Positions 17,515 through 26,965 of a DNA stretch of 64,000 bases are shown piece after piece. The DNA lies in NCBI GenBank assembly GCA_014138095.1, contig JACGXE010000004.1, forward strand, positions 409,164-473,163, in the 5' to 3' direction. This stretch comes from Ochrobactrum sp. RH2CCR150. Its GTDB lineage: Bacteria > Pseudomonadota > Alphaproteobacteria > Rhizobiales > Rhizobiaceae. The position numbers were made by a program, and so were the translations under genes. Under the pieces are notes generated by a model. The model made no database searches. It saw nothing but the letters and a program-made list of their open reading frames with translations, and was not told where the DNA came from. Within the stretch, counting starts at the first letter, position 1; each line of letters begins with the position of its first letter.

Positions 17515-18399
17515 TTATTTTCCAAGTTCTCCCAATATCCATTCCCGAAAAGCCCGGATTTTCGGCATGTTGCGGCGGGATTCCGGATAGACCAGCCAAT
17601 AGGAACGCCCATCGTCGTGCAAAAGATCAAATGGCTGGAGCAACAGTCCGGCCTCTATTTCCACGGTGTGAAAAGCGGGCGTCAGGATGCCCACGCCGAG
17701 TCCGGCTATGGCCGCCCGCCCTTCCAGAAGCTGGGTGCCCAGGCGGTTCTGCGCATGGCCCTGCAATTGCGGATCGGGAACGCCAGCGGCTTCGAACCAC
17801 TGCCTCCACCACGGATCGCCCGCATCAATGAGGGGCAGGCGCAACAGGTCGGCCGGTTCGCGCACCCCGCCAATGCTCGCCGCAAGCTTCGGGCTCAACA
17901 TGGGTGTGAACTGCGCCTTGATCAGCTCATGACTGACCAGTCCCGGCCAGTCGCCAGTGCCGGTGCGGACCGCCAGATCAACCTCGCTCTGGGTGAAATC
18001 GACCAGTCTGTCGTTGGAGTCGAGCCGCACGGCCAGAAGCGGATGCTCCATCTGGAACGAGCCAAGGCGCTGCACCAGCCAGTTGGCTGCGAAAGTGGCC
18101 ACGACGCTGATCGAGAGAACACCTTCCGTATCCTCCCGCAAGGTCGCGAAAGCCGTGCGCATTGTTTCAAAGGCTTCGGTGATGGACGGCGCCAGTCGCT
18201 CGCCAAGTTCGGTCAGTTTCACTTGTCGCGGCATGCGGAGGAACAAGGGGGCGCCGACCCGCTCCTCCAGCATCTTGATCTGATAGCTGACAGCAGCCTG
18301 CGTCATGCCAAGCTCTTCCGCAGCCTTGGTAAAGCTCGCATGCCGGGATGCGGATTCAAAGACGCGAATGGCGGATAAAGGGGGAAGCGACGACACCAT
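17515..18399 (-). CDS. LysR-family regulator, GcvA-like
   Basis: About 294 residues. The N-terminal helix-turn-helix begins LPPLSAIRVFESASRH and continues SFTKAAEELGMTQAAVSYQIK, the GcvA/AmpR-type pattern; the C-terminal effector domain is full length. I prefer the ATG at 18399 to the one at 18423, although AAGGAG lies 12 bases upstream, rather far. No obvious divergent target: the neighbour at 18527 is a small DUF1127-like gene. Confidence 0.87.
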   Translation of the reverse strand: MVSSLPPLSAIRVFESASRHASFTKAAEELGMTQAAVSYQIKMLEERVGAPLFLRMPRQVKLTELGERLAPSITEAFETMRTAFATLREDTEGVLSISVVATFAANWLVQRLGSFQMEHPLLAVRLDSNDRLVDFTQSEVDLAVRTGTGDWPGLVSHELIKAQFTPMLSPKLAASIGGVREPADLLRLPLIDAGDPWWRQWFEAAGVPDPQLQGHAQNRLGTQLLEGRAAIAGLGVGILTPAFHTVEIEAGLLLQPFDLLHDDGRSYWLVYPESRRNMPKIRAFREWILGELGK

Positions 18400-18526
18400 G
18401 ATACATAAGTTCTCCTTATGCATGGTAATCGACGTTCAATTGGAAAACAACAGCTTTTCCGGCCATATCTATAGGCAGAATTGAACTGAGCTACCTCCCA
18501 CAGCTCACAAAAGCAAAGCCGGAACC

Positions 18527-18763
18527 ATGCAAAACATCGAGATAAATGCACCAGCCCTTGCAGGGGTCTGCACTGCGTCTGGCCCTGCCGATAAAGCAGC
18601 CACTGGCTGGCACCACCTTTTCACGCGCCTGTTTCAGCGCAAACCAGCGCCCTATGTCGTCAGCGAACACTCACCTGATTATCTGCTGCGCGACCTTGGC
18701 CTCATGGAAGGGCGTCAGTCACGCTTGCCGCGCGGCGGACACAAACTGCCTGACTGGCGCTAG
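18527..18763 (+). CDS. small DUF1127-like protein
   Basis: 78 residues. The second half contains SPDYLLRDLGLMEG, which fits the short helical DUF1127 pattern (arginine-rich small alphaproteobacterial regulators), preceded by HHLFTRLFQRKPAPY. It is divergent from the LysR gene and may be its target. Its stop codon TAG (18761-18763) is formed by the first bases of a palindromic repeat, so the original C-terminus may have differed. Confidence 0.55.
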   Translation: MQNIEINAPALAGVCTASGPADKAATGWHHLFTRLFQRKPAPYVVSEHSPDYLLRDLGLMEGRQSRLPRGGHKLPDWR

Positions 18764-18910
18764 AACGGTTCCGGTTAAAACGGAATCGTGGAACCGCTCT
18801 ATCCATTTGTTTTTACGCATTGTCCTACGTATCGAAGCGGGATCAGAAATCAATCCAGTGGACTGATTTCCCCGCGTAGACGCTTCGCACTTTTGCTGGA
18901 AATGCTTTAG
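18761..18910. repeat. palindromic intergenic repeat, copy 2 (long variant)
   Basis: It starts TAGAACGGTTCCGG with a GGTTCC...GGAACCGCTC stem, runs through TTTACGCATTGTCC and ends CTTTTGCTGGAAATGCTTTAG. A 50-bp internal hairpin (GAAATCA...TGATTTC) not seen in the other copies makes this one longer. It fills the whole gap between two convergent genes, and its first bases provide the stop of the upstream gene. Confidence 0.8.
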
Positions 18911-18911
18911 T

Positions 18912-19577
18912 TCACGCGCTGATAACCGCAAAGCCCCGCGCCTTCAGGCCGCGACGGTCTTCGTGCAAACTGCTGACGAGACGGTCGCGGCTGCCGCCCA
19001 GATGGGCGCTCAACAGCCTTGCCGCCTCATCCGCATCGCCATTGCGTACCGCATCAAGGATCGCGTGATGTTCGCGCCAGGCGCGGGCAAGTGCCGCTTC
19101 ATCGCGCACTTCCAGCCAGCGCGCCCGCGACAGGCGCTGCATTGCATCGCGCACCCCGCGGCTTAGAAACTCATTGCCTGACAGCCGCGCCAGTTCGATA
19201 TGAAAATCCATGCCGACCCTATGCCATTCCTCACGCGAGGTTTCGGCATCGCAACTGTCCAGCATGGCGTCAATCGGCTCGACGCCGCTGCGGTCTTCAA
19301 GCGCAGCGGTGAGCCGGATCGCCGCCACCTCCAGCGCTTCGCGATAGACGCCAATCTGTTCGATCTCGTTGAGATTGATCGGCGAAACCGTCCAGCCGCG
19401 CCCTTCCCGACAGACAAGCCCTTCCGCTTCCAGCCGCAGCAGCGCTGCACGGATCGGCGTACGGGAAGCGGCAAACTGCGCCTCCACCCAGCGCTCCGTC
19501 ACGCGTTCACCCGGTCCAAGTTCAAGCCCCAGGATCATGTCGCGGAGTTGCTCTTCCACTTGCCTCATCTGTGACAT
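18912..19577 (-). CDS. GntR-family regulator, FadR subfamily (FCD domain)
   Basis: 221 residues from the ATG at 19577, which has AAGGAG upstream; a longer frame to 19721 crosses the operator and is rejected. The winged helix includes ERVTERWVEAQFAASRTPIRAALLRLEAEG. The FCD domain has its metal-site residues in MDFHIELARLSG and HHAILDAVRNGDADEAARLLSAHL. It is divergent from an MFS transporter with a palindromic operator between them, so it most likely represses that transporter in response to a small organic acid. Confidence 0.9.
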   Translation of the reverse strand: MSQMRQVEEQLRDMILGLELGPGERVTERWVEAQFAASRTPIRAALLRLEAEGLVCREGRGWTVSPINLNEIEQIGVYREALEVAAIRLTAALEDRSGVEPIDAMLDSCDAETSREEWHRVGMDFHIELARLSGNEFLSRGVRDAMQRLSRARWLEVRDEAALARAWREHHAILDAVRNGDADEAARLLSAHLGGSRDRLVSSLHEDRRGLKARGFAVISA

Positions 19578-19663
19578 TGCCGACCAGTCTCCTTTTTCAT
19601 CCCGCCGCGAATGCCTTGTTCCTGACGGGAGTTGACAAGGCGAAGCAACAGGCGCATGCATGT

Positions 19664-19693
19664 ATACCGTTTTGGTATCCCAAAATGGAATAC
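19664..19693. promoter_or_regulatory. double palindromic GntR operator
   Basis: Two overlapping palindromes lie between the GntR gene and the MFS gene: ATACC-GTTTT-GGTAT (perfect arms, 19664-19678) and GTATCCCAAAATGGAATAC (near-perfect, 19675-19693). The GGTAT/ATACC half-sites fit the general form of FadR-subfamily operators. Position and symmetry support a shared divergent operator. Confidence 0.7.
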
Positions 19694-19753
19694 AAGACAA
19701 TCCCATTCCCGCATCGTCCATTCACACATCAAGATGCAATCGCAGGACATGAC

Positions 19754-21037
19754 ATGAGTACGACCCAAGCTGCCGCCAGGGACGCCGTCGCTTTAGACGG
19801 CTCCGCTGGCCCTATGGCTGGCCCGAAACAGGCTGAGGAAAACCACGAGCGCTACTGGAAACAGAACCTGCTCATTTGCCTCCTCGGTTCGTTCACCACG
19901 CTGATCGCCATGTCGCTCTTGCTCCCTTTCCTGCCGCTTTACGTGGAACAGCTTGGCGTGTCCGATCATGCAGCCATCGTGCAGTGGTCTGGCATCGCCT
20001 ATGGCGCCACCTTTCTCGCCGCCGCCTTCGTCGCGCCGCTCTGGGGCAAGCTTGGCGACCGTTATGGCCGCAAGCTGATGCTGATCCGCGCCAGTCTCGG
20101 CATGGCCATCGCCATGTCGCTGATCGGCATGGTGACGAGCGTCTGGCAGCTGGTCGCGCTGCGCCTGTTCGTCGGCATTGCGGGCGGCTACTCCTCCGGC
20201 TCGATGATCCTCGTCGCGACACAGACCCCGAAAGACAAGACCGGCTGGGCGCTGGGTGCGCTTTCGGCGGGCATCATGGCGGGTAATCTGGCCGGGCCGC
20301 TGCTCGGCGGCGCATTGCCGCCATTGATCGGCATCCGTGCCACATTCTGGCTGGCGGGCGGCGTGATTTTCCTGACCTTCCTCGCCACGACTTTCCTGAT
20401 CCGCGAAGAGCGCAAGCCGCCGAAACCGACCAAGGAGCAGAAGGCGGAATCCATCTGGGCGGCCATCCCCGACAGAAAGCCGGTTCTGGCCATGCTGGTG
20501 ACGGGCATGCTGCTGCTGTTCGCCAATATGTCGATCGAGCCGATCATCACTGTCTATGTCATGCAACTGATGGACGACCAGACCAAGGTCACGTTGATTT
20601 CCGGCGTTGTAATGGCTGCGGCTGCACTGGGCAGCATCCTGTCTTCGTCGCGTCTCGGTCGGCTGGCCGACCGCGTCGGGCACAGATATGTCATCATCGG
20701 TGCGCTGGCGGTTTCCGCATTGTTGCTGATCCCGCAGGCTTTCGTCACGCAAGCATGGCAACTGATCGGCCTGCGCTTCCTGATGGGGCTGGCGCTGGGC
20801 GGCCTCCTGCCCTGCATCACCAGCGTCATCCGGCACAATGTGCCCGACCGTGTCGCCGGCGGCATCCTCGGCTATTCGGTCTCGGCGCAATATGTCGGAC
20901 AGGTCGCAGGCCCGGTAGCAGGTGGCTTTGTCGGCGGCCATTTCGGCATGCGCGCCGTCTTTCTCGGCACCTGCCTGATGATGGCGTTCGGCGCTCTTTA
21001 TAACTGGATAGTGCTGCGCCGCGCTTCACAGAACTGA
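19754..21037 (+). CDS. MFS transporter under GntR control
   Basis: 427 residues from the ATG at 19754, with about 12 membrane segments. The motif GKLGDRYGRKLML is near residue 100 and its C-half counterpart RLGRLADRVGHRYVI near residue 300. It resembles TetA/MdtG-type drug or metabolite transporters, preceded by a 35-residue soluble N-terminus. Divergent from the FCD-type GntR gene. Substrate unknown. The earlier in-frame start at 19571 would run through the operator and the regulator's own leader. Confidence 0.85.
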   Translation: MSTTQAAARDAVALDGSAGPMAGPKQAEENHERYWKQNLLICLLGSFTTLIAMSLLLPFLPLYVEQLGVSDHAAIVQWSGIAYGATFLAAAFVAPLWGKLGDRYGRKLMLIRASLGMAIAMSLIGMVTSVWQLVALRLFVGIAGGYSSGSMILVATQTPKDKTGWALGALSAGIMAGNLAGPLLGGALPPLIGIRATFWLAGGVIFLTFLATTFLIREERKPPKPTKEQKAESIWAAIPDRKPVLAMLVTGMLLLFANMSIEPIITVYVMQLMDDQTKVTLISGVVMAAAALGSILSSSRLGRLADRVGHRYVIIGALAVSALLLIPQAFVTQAWQLIGLRFLMGLALGGLLPCITSVIRHNVPDRVAGGILGYSVSAQYVGQVAGPVAGGFVGGHFGMRAVFLGTCLMMAFGALYNWIVLRRASQN

Positions 21038-21095
21038 CGTAACGAGGGGATACTGGCTGTCACTCCATCGTTTCCTTGATTCTCTGAGACCTTGA

Positions 21096-21746
21096 ATGAC
21101 AGACCATATCTTCGCGCCCTTCGAAACGCTTGCCGCTGAACTTCTGCCGCATGCATTGGAACATGGTGAGGACGGATCGCACGACCTGTCCCACCTCGCC
21201 CGGGTTTGGAAAAATGCCTCGGCTATTCACAGCGCGGAAGGCGGCGACGCCGAAATTCTCTGCGCGGCGGCAATTTTGCACGATTGCGTGAGTGTGGAGA
21301 AAAATTCACCCGACCGGCATAAGGCCTCGCGCCTTGCTGCCGACAAGGCATCCGCGCTGCTGCGCAGCCTCGGCTGGGACGACGACCGCATTGCCCGCGT
21401 CGCTCATGCAATTGAGGCACACAGTTTTTCCGCCAATATCGAGCCCGTGACTATCGAGGCGCAGACCTTGCAGGATGCCGACAGGCTCGACGCAATTGGC
21501 GTCATCGGCGCAGCACGCTGTTTTTATATTGCAGGCCGCATGGGAAGCGCCCTTTATGACTGGCGCGACCCGCGCGCTGAAGACCGTGCGCTTGACGATA
21601 AAACCTATGCGCTCGACCACTTCCGCACGAAGCTGTTCAAGCTTGCTTCCGGGTTCAGGACGGAAACCGGAAGGCGCATGGCCGCTGAACGCCATAAGCG
21701 GCTGGAAGCCATTTATGACGACTTCCTCGCCGAAGCAGGCAGCTAA
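21096..21746 (+). CDS. HD-domain phosphohydrolase (YedJ-like)
   Basis: 216 residues with the complete HD metal site: HDLSHLARVW near residue 29 and the pair AILHDCVSVEKN near residue 68, with a third ligand aspartate in QDADRLDAIGVIGAARCF near 127. This matches the YedJ/YpgQ subfamily of nucleotide phosphohydrolases. The exact substrate is unknown. The 3' end overlaps the convergent SDR gene by four bases. Confidence 0.85.
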   Translation: MTDHIFAPFETLAAELLPHALEHGEDGSHDLSHLARVWKNASAIHSAEGGDAEILCAAAILHDCVSVEKNSPDRHKASRLAADKASALLRSLGWDDDRIARVAHAIEAHSFSANIEPVTIEAQTLQDADRLDAIGVIGAARCFYIAGRMGSALYDWRDPRAEDRALDDKTYALDHFRTKLFKLASGFRTETGRRMAAERHKRLEAIYDDFLAEAGS

Positions 21747-22492
21747 ATAGAGTAGCCGCCGTCAACGCTGAGCGCCGTCCCCGTCACCATCGAGGCGGAG
21801 TCGGATGCGAGCCAAAGGGCGGCTTCGGCCACATCTTCCGGCGTCGAAAACCGATCAAGCGGGATCGTCGCCTTCAGGTCCTGACGCGCTTCCGGCGTAT
21901 CGTCTTCCAGAAACAGCTTCAGCGCTTCGCTGTCGCTTTCCGCCGGGCATATGCAATTGACGCGAATGTTCTTCTCGGCCAGCTCCAGCGCCATCGCCTT
22001 GGTGGCGCTGATAATCCAGCCCTTGGATGCGCTATACCAGACCAGCCCCTTGCGCGGACGCAGCGCGGTGGCGGAAGCGGTGTTGATGATGACACCGCCG
22101 CCCTGATGCTCCATGATCGGCACAACGATCTGCGTCGAATAATAAAGCGCCTTCATATTCACGGCATTGATGAGATCGAAATTGTGTTCGTCCACCTCGG
22201 TCAACGGCATGTTGCGATGGGTGAACCCGGCATTATTGACCATGATGTCGATGCGCCCGAAAGCCTCGAAGGCTGCACGCGCCACGCGCTCGACATCATC
22301 CTTGCGTGATACATCCGCCTGAACGGAGAGTGCATTCTTGCCGATATGCGCCAGCTCGTCTTCCACGCGCTTCACATTCACGTCAGCCAGTACGACTTTC
22401 GCGCCTTCGGCTGCAAATCGGTGCGCCATGCCTGAACCGAAACCCGATCCGGCGCCGGTGATGATTGCGACCTTATCCTGCAGCCTCTTCAT
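21743..22492 (-). CDS. short-chain dehydrogenase/reductase
   Basis: 249 residues from the ATG at 22492, which has AAAGGAG upstream. It has the TGAGSGFGSGMA cofactor motif, NNAG near residue 88, and the catalytic YSASKG (Tyr/Lys) near residue 155 with Ser in NTASATA. A classical NAD(P)-dependent SDR. The C-terminal GTALSVDGGYSI is typical of glucose-dehydrogenase or 3-ketoacyl reductase-like members. Substrate unknown; it may be a sugar or polyol given its place beside zwf. Confidence 0.88.
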   Translation of the reverse strand: MKRLQDKVAIITGAGSGFGSGMAHRFAAEGAKVVLADVNVKRVEDELAHIGKNALSVQADVSRKDDVERVARAAFEAFGRIDIMVNNAGFTHRNMPLTEVDEHNFDLINAVNMKALYYSTQIVVPIMEHQGGGVIINTASATALRPRKGLVWYSASKGWIISATKAMALELAEKNIRVNCICPAESDSEALKLFLEDDTPEARQDLKATIPLDRFSTPEDVAEAALWLASDSASMVTGTALSVDGGYSI

Positions 22493-22506
22493 GTCATTCT
22501 CCTTTG

Positions 22507-22528
22507 ACAAAGTCGTTTCAGACTTTGT
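22507..22528. promoter_or_regulatory. 8-bp-arm palindrome upstream of SDR gene
   Basis: ACAAAGTC-GTTTCA-GACTTTGT lies 15-36 bases before the SDR start. It could be an operator or a leader hairpin. The remainder of the 326-base gap to zwf holds AT-rich promoter-like sequence near 22710-22735 and no other gene I can support. Confidence 0.4.
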
Positions 22529-22818
22529 GTGCAAATCACTTGAAACACGATTGTTTGTTCCAATATGGCTTTAAGATGAACATGTCATGTGTGCATAAGC
22601 GGTTAACCCGCCAAAACCGACAGGCTGCCTCCGCGCGCGGTCTAATCCCTTCACTTTGCCGACATTTGCCCCCGAGTTCAAATTCACGAGAATGCGGCAA
22701 TCGGACGGTTGAATTTAAATCGATTAAATTATAAAGATGGGCCGCGCATATGGCACCGTTGTCATAGTAGGCTATGACTGACAGACTGATTTGCGCGAAC
22801 GAAAGAAGAGAGCGACAG

Positions 22819-24294
22819 ATGACCAGCCAGACTATTCCGGTAGAGCCTTTCGACTGCATCGTTTTTGGCGGCTCGGGCGACCTAGCCGAACGCAAACTGA
22901 TCCCGGCATTGTATCAGCGCCAGCGTGCAGGCCAGCTCTCCGACCCGACGCGCATTATCGGCGCTTCACGCAGCCCCATGACCGATGACGAGTATCGCAA
23001 GTTTGCACGCGATGCCATTCATGAGCACGTCAAGCCTGCGGAAGTCGACGAAAAGCAGGTGGAAGAATTTCTGACCCGCCTCAGCTATGTTGCCGTCGAC
23101 GCCAAGTCCGAAGAAGGCTGGGATGCGCTCAAGACGCTGATCGGCAAGAAGCCGGAAAAGATTCGCGCTTTTTATCTCGCAGTCAGCCCGACCCTGTTCG
23201 GCGATATTGCCACGCGCCTGAAGAGCCATGGCCTCATCACCCGCGACACGCGCATCATCGTTGAAAAGCCGATTGGCCGCGATCTGGATTCGGCAATGGC
23301 GCTCAACGACACGCTGGGCAGCGTGTTCCGCGAAGACCAGATTTTCCGTATCGACCACTATCTGGGCAAGGAAACGGTGCAGAACCTGATGGCGCTGCGC
23401 TTTGCCAATGCGCTTTATGAGCCGCTCTGGAACTCCGCCCATATCGACCATGTCCAGATCACCGTCGCCGAAGCGGTCGGCCTTGAAGGTCGCGCCGGTT
23501 ATTACAACACGGCGGGCGCACTGCGCGACATGGTGCAGAACCATATCCTCCAGCTGCTCTGCCTCGTTGCCATGGAACCGCCATCGTCGATTGAAGCGGA
23601 TGCCGTGCATGACGAAAAGGTCAAGGTGCTGCGCTCGCTGAAGCCCATCACCAATGCCAATGTCGAAGATGTAACGGTTCGCGGCCAGTATCGCGCGGGC
23701 GCATCCGCCGGCGGCCCGGTTCGCGGTTATCTTGAAGACCTCGAAAACGACAACAGCAACACGGAAACCTTCGTGGCGCTGAAAGCCGAAATCGCCAACT
23801 GGCGTTGGGCGGGCGTGCCGTTCTACCTGCGCACAGGCAAGCGTCTGGCGACCCGCGTTTCGGAAATCGTCGTGACCTTCAAGCCGATCCCGCATTCGAT
23901 CTTCGGTGAAAGCGCTGGCAAGGTCATTGCCAACCAGCTCGTCATCCGCCTGCAGCCCGATGAGGGCGTCAAGCAGTGGCTGATGATCAAGGATCCGGGC
24001 CCGGGCGGCATGCGCCTGCGTCACGTTCCGCTCGACATGAGCTTTGCCGAATCCTTCAGCGAACGCAATCCGGATGCCTATGAACGGCTGATCATGGACG
24101 TGGTTCGCGGCAATCAGACCCTGTTTATGCGTCGCGACGAAGTCGAGGCCGCATGGCGCTGGGTCGATCCGATCCTTCAGGGATGGGAGTTGAACAGTCA
24201 GCCGGTCCAGGGTTACACCGCAGGGACGTGGGGACCATCGTCGTCCATCGCGTTGATAGAACGCGACGGTCGCACATGGCACGAAACGTTGTAA
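22819..24294 (+). CDS. zwf: glucose-6-phosphate 1-dehydrogenase
   Basis: 491 residues from the ATG at 22819. The nucleotide-binding start FGGSGDLAERKLIPALYQ and the active-site RIDHYLGKETVQNL near residues 173-186 are intact. It oxidises glucose-6-phosphate to 6-phosphogluconolactone with NAD(P)+. It is the first gene of the zwf-pgl-edd operon (gaps of 19 and 35 bp), which carries glucose into the Entner-Doudoroff route. The eda aldolase is not in this cluster. Confidence 0.97.
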   Translation: MTSQTIPVEPFDCIVFGGSGDLAERKLIPALYQRQRAGQLSDPTRIIGASRSPMTDDEYRKFARDAIHEHVKPAEVDEKQVEEFLTRLSYVAVDAKSEEGWDALKTLIGKKPEKIRAFYLAVSPTLFGDIATRLKSHGLITRDTRIIVEKPIGRDLDSAMALNDTLGSVFREDQIFRIDHYLGKETVQNLMALRFANALYEPLWNSAHIDHVQITVAEAVGLEGRAGYYNTAGALRDMVQNHILQLLCLVAMEPPSSIEADAVHDEKVKVLRSLKPITNANVEDVTVRGQYRAGASAGGPVRGYLEDLENDNSNTETFVALKAEIANWRWAGVPFYLRTGKRLATRVSEIVVTFKPIPHSIFGESAGKVIANQLVIRLQPDEGVKQWLMIKDPGPGGMRLRHVPLDMSFAESFSERNPDAYERLIMDVVRGNQTLFMRRDEVEAAWRWVDPILQGWELNSQPVQGYTAGTWGPSSSIALIERDGRTWHETL

Positions 24295-24313
24295 GGACCC
24301 TGAAAGGAACAGC

Positions 24314-25012
24314 ATGACTATCGAACGGCACGACTTCACCAGCGGAACGGAACTGGCGCAATCGCTTTCTGAGGCAATTGCAATCAAGCTGGCAGCCGCA
24401 ATCGCTGAGCGGGGACAGGCCACACTGGCCGTCTCCGGCGGCACCACGCCGCTGAAACTGTTCGAGGTGCTGTCGCGCAAGATGATCGACTGGAACCTCG
24501 TCACGATTACCCTCGTTGACGAGCGTTTCGTGGCCGTCGACAGTGATCGTTCCAACGAAAAGCTGGTCCGCGACCATCTTTTGCGCGATCATGCGGGCGT
24601 GGCTCGGTTCATCGGCCTCTATAATCCGGCGGCGACGGCCGAAACGGCGGCGCTTGCCGCCGCCAGCCGCATCGACGCATTGCGCCGTCCTTTCGACGTG
24701 GTGGTGCTTGGCATGGGTAATGACGGTCATACCGCATCATTCTTCCCGAATGCCGACCGGCTCGATCAGGCGATCGACCCGGCAACACGGGCGCTCGTTC
24801 TGCCAATCCATGCCGAAGGTGCGGGCGAAAAGCGCCTGACACTGACCTTGCCGCTCATCGCCGAGGCCGACATGCTCGTGCTTCACATCGAAGGCGCGGC
24901 CAAGCAGGCAACGCTTGAAAAGGCGCTGTCCGGCGACGACGAACTTGAAATGCCGGTACGGGCCGTCTTCCACCATGCCCGCACCCCCATCCAGCTTTAC
25001 TGGACCAGTTAA
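24314..25012 (+). CDS. pgl: 6-phosphogluconolactonase
   Basis: 232 residues of the DevB/SOL type, with [33 protein letters not shown] and [15 protein letters not shown]. It hydrolyses the lactone produced by Zwf. AAAGGA precedes the ATG. Middle gene of the operon. Confidence 0.96.
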   Translation: MTIERHDFTSGTELAQSLSEAIAIKLAAAIAERGQATLAVSGGTTPLKLFEVLSRKMIDWNLVTITLVDERFVAVDSDRSNEKLVRDHLLRDHAGVARFIGLYNPAATAETAALAAASRIDALRRPFDVVVLGMGNDGHTASFFPNADRLDQAIDPATRALVLPIHAEGAGEKRLTLTLPLIAEADMLVLHIEGAAKQATLEKALSGDDELEMPVRAVFHHARTPIQLYWTS

Positions 25013-25047
25013 ATTCCATTCAGGCCAGATTGGCACAGGTGATACCC

Positions 25048-26871
25048 ATGCCCATGCAGTCCGCTCACAAACGCATTCAGGAAATCACCGAGCGCATCCG
25101 TGAACGCTCCAAACCAACCCGCGAGGCCTATATTGGCCGCGTGCGCGAGGCGGCCTTGAAAAAGCCGAACCGCACGGTTCTGGCCTGCGCCAATCTCGCC
25201 CATGGTTTTGCGGCCTGCGGACCGCATGACAAGGCTGCGCTGACCGGCGACGAAGTGCTGAATCTGGGCATCATCACCGCCTATAACGACATGCTCTCGG
25301 CGCATCAGCCGTTCGAGACCTTTCCGCAACTCATCAAGCAGGCTGCCCGCGATGCGGGCGGCGTTGCACAGGTGGCGGGCGGCGTGCCAGCGATGTGCGA
25401 TGGCGTCACCCAGGGTTTCGCCGGGATGGAACTTTCGCTGTTCTCGCGTGAAGTCATTGCCATGGCTGCTGCTGTCGGCCTGTCGCACGACATGTTCGAT
25501 GCCGCCGTTTATCTCGGGGTCTGCGACAAGATCGTGCCGGGCCTGATCATTGGCGCGCTGACCTTCGGTCACTTGCCTGCAATCTTCGTGCCTGCCGGTC
25601 CGATGACCAGCGGCCTGCCGAATGACGAGAAGGCAAAGACCCGCCAGCTCTATGCAGAAGGCAAGGTCGGGCGCGAGGAACTGCTGATTTCGGAATCCAA
25701 GTCCTATCACGGCCCTGGCACCTGCACGTTCTATGGCACCGCCAATTCCAACCAGATGCTGATGGAAATCATGGGCCTGCATTTGCCGGGCGCGTCCTTC
25801 ATCAATCCGGGCACACCGCTGCGCGATGCGCTGACGCGCGAAGCCGCCAAGCGGGCGCTGGCGATCACGGCCTGCGGTAATGAATATACGCCTGTCGGCG
25901 AAATGCTGGACGAACGGTCTTTCGTCAATGGCATCATCGGCCTCAATGCCACCGGCGGTTCAACCAACCATACGATCCATCTGATCGCGATGGCTGCGGC
26001 AGCTGGCATCAAGCTGACCTGGCACGATATTTCCGAGATTTCGGACGTGGTGCCGCTGCTTGCCCGCGTCTATCCGAACGGTCTTGCCGATGTGAACCAT
26101 TTCCATGCCGCAGGCGGCATGGGCTTCCTCATCCGCGAGCTTCTCGACGGCGGCATTCTTCATGAAGATGTGCGCACCGTCTGGGGCGAAGGACTGCGCC
26201 CTTACGCCATCGAGCCAAAGCTTGGCGCTGACGGCACCGTCATACGCGAGCCGGTTCCTGAAAAGAGCGGCGACGACAAGGTGCTGGCGAAAATCCATTC
26301 GCCATTCCAGCCGAGCGGCGGTCTCAAGGTACTGACGGGCAATATTGGCAATGCGATTATCAAGGTTTCCGCCGTGAAGCCGGAGCGTCAAGTGATCGAA
26401 GCACCTGCAAAGGTGTTCAATGATCAGGCCGAATTGCAGGCTGCCTTCAAGGCAGGCGATCTGACCGGTGATTTCGTCGCGGTGGTTCGCTATCAGGGAC
26501 CGAAAGCCAATGGCATGCCGGAACTGCACAAGCTGATGACCGTTCTCGGCATCCTGCAGGATCGCGGCCAGCGCGTGGCCCTCGTCACCGATGGTCGTTT
26601 GTCGGGCGCATCGGGCAAGGTTCCTTCCGCGATCCATGTCACGCCGGAAGCGCTCGATGGCGGCGCCATCGGAAAAATCCGCAATGGCGATGTTATCCGC
26701 GTGGATGCGGTCAATGGTACGCTGGAAGTTTTGATCAATCAGGCGACACTCGACGCCCGACTTCAAGAGCGCCCCGACCTTTCTGCCAACGAACACGGCA
26801 TGGGTCGCGAATTGTTCCGCGCCTTCCGGCAGATCGCCGGGCGGGCGGATGAAGGCGCTTCGGTCTTCTAG
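25048..26871 (+). CDS. edd: 6-phosphogluconate dehydratase
   Basis: An ILVD/EDD-family Fe-S dehydratase of about 607 residues. The cluster and active-site region includes [20 protein letters not shown] and [14 protein letters not shown], with [22 protein letters not shown] near the C-terminus. It dehydrates 6-phosphogluconate to KDPG. I start at the ATG at 25048; an in-frame TTG at 25030 or ATG at 25054 are alternatives. Last gene of zwf-pgl-edd. Confidence 0.96.
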   Translation: MPMQSAHKRIQEITERIRERSKPTREAYIGRVREAALKKPNRTVLACANLAHGFAACGPHDKAALTGDEVLNLGIITAYNDMLSAHQPFETFPQLIKQAARDAGGVAQVAGGVPAMCDGVTQGFAGMELSLFSREVIAMAAAVGLSHDMFDAAVYLGVCDKIVPGLIIGALTFGHLPAIFVPAGPMTSGLPNDEKAKTRQLYAEGKVGREELLISESKSYHGPGTCTFYGTANSNQMLMEIMGLHLPGASFINPGTPLRDALTREAAKRALAITACGNEYTPVGEMLDERSFVNGIIGLNATGGSTNHTIHLIAMAAAAGIKLTWHDISEISDVVPLLARVYPNGLADVNHFHAAGGMGFLIRELLDGGILHEDVRTVWGEGLRPYAIEPKLGADGTVIREPVPEKSGDDKVLAKIHSPFQPSGGLKVLTGNIGNAIIKVSAVKPERQVIEAPAKVFNDQAELQAAFKAGDLTGDFVAVVRYQGPKANGMPELHKLMTVLGILQDRGQRVALVTDGRLSGASGKVPSAIHVTPEALDGGAIGKIRNGDVIRVDAVNGTLEVLINQATLDARLQERPDLSANEHGMGRELFRAFRQIAGRADEGASVF

Positions 26872-26883
26872 CCCCTGAAATAA

Positions 26884-26957
26884 GGCAAAGCGGGTTTTGC
26901 ACCGCTTTGCCCCTCAAATCGCACTAGTTTGCATAAAGAGGCGCGAAAAACGCCTCT
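26884..26957. terminator. two hairpins between convergent edd and folD
   Basis: GGCAAAGCGG...CCGCTTTGCC (26884-26911) and AGAGGCG...CGCCTCT (26937-26957) lie between the convergent ends of edd and folD. The first would serve the edd transcript; the second is nearest folD. Neither has a long T-run. Confidence 0.55.
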
Positions 26958-26965
26958 CAATTGTG

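Noticed and set aside
22966..24555. 529-codon open frame antisense to zwf/pgl
   Set aside because: Crosses two well-supported genes and has no protein features.
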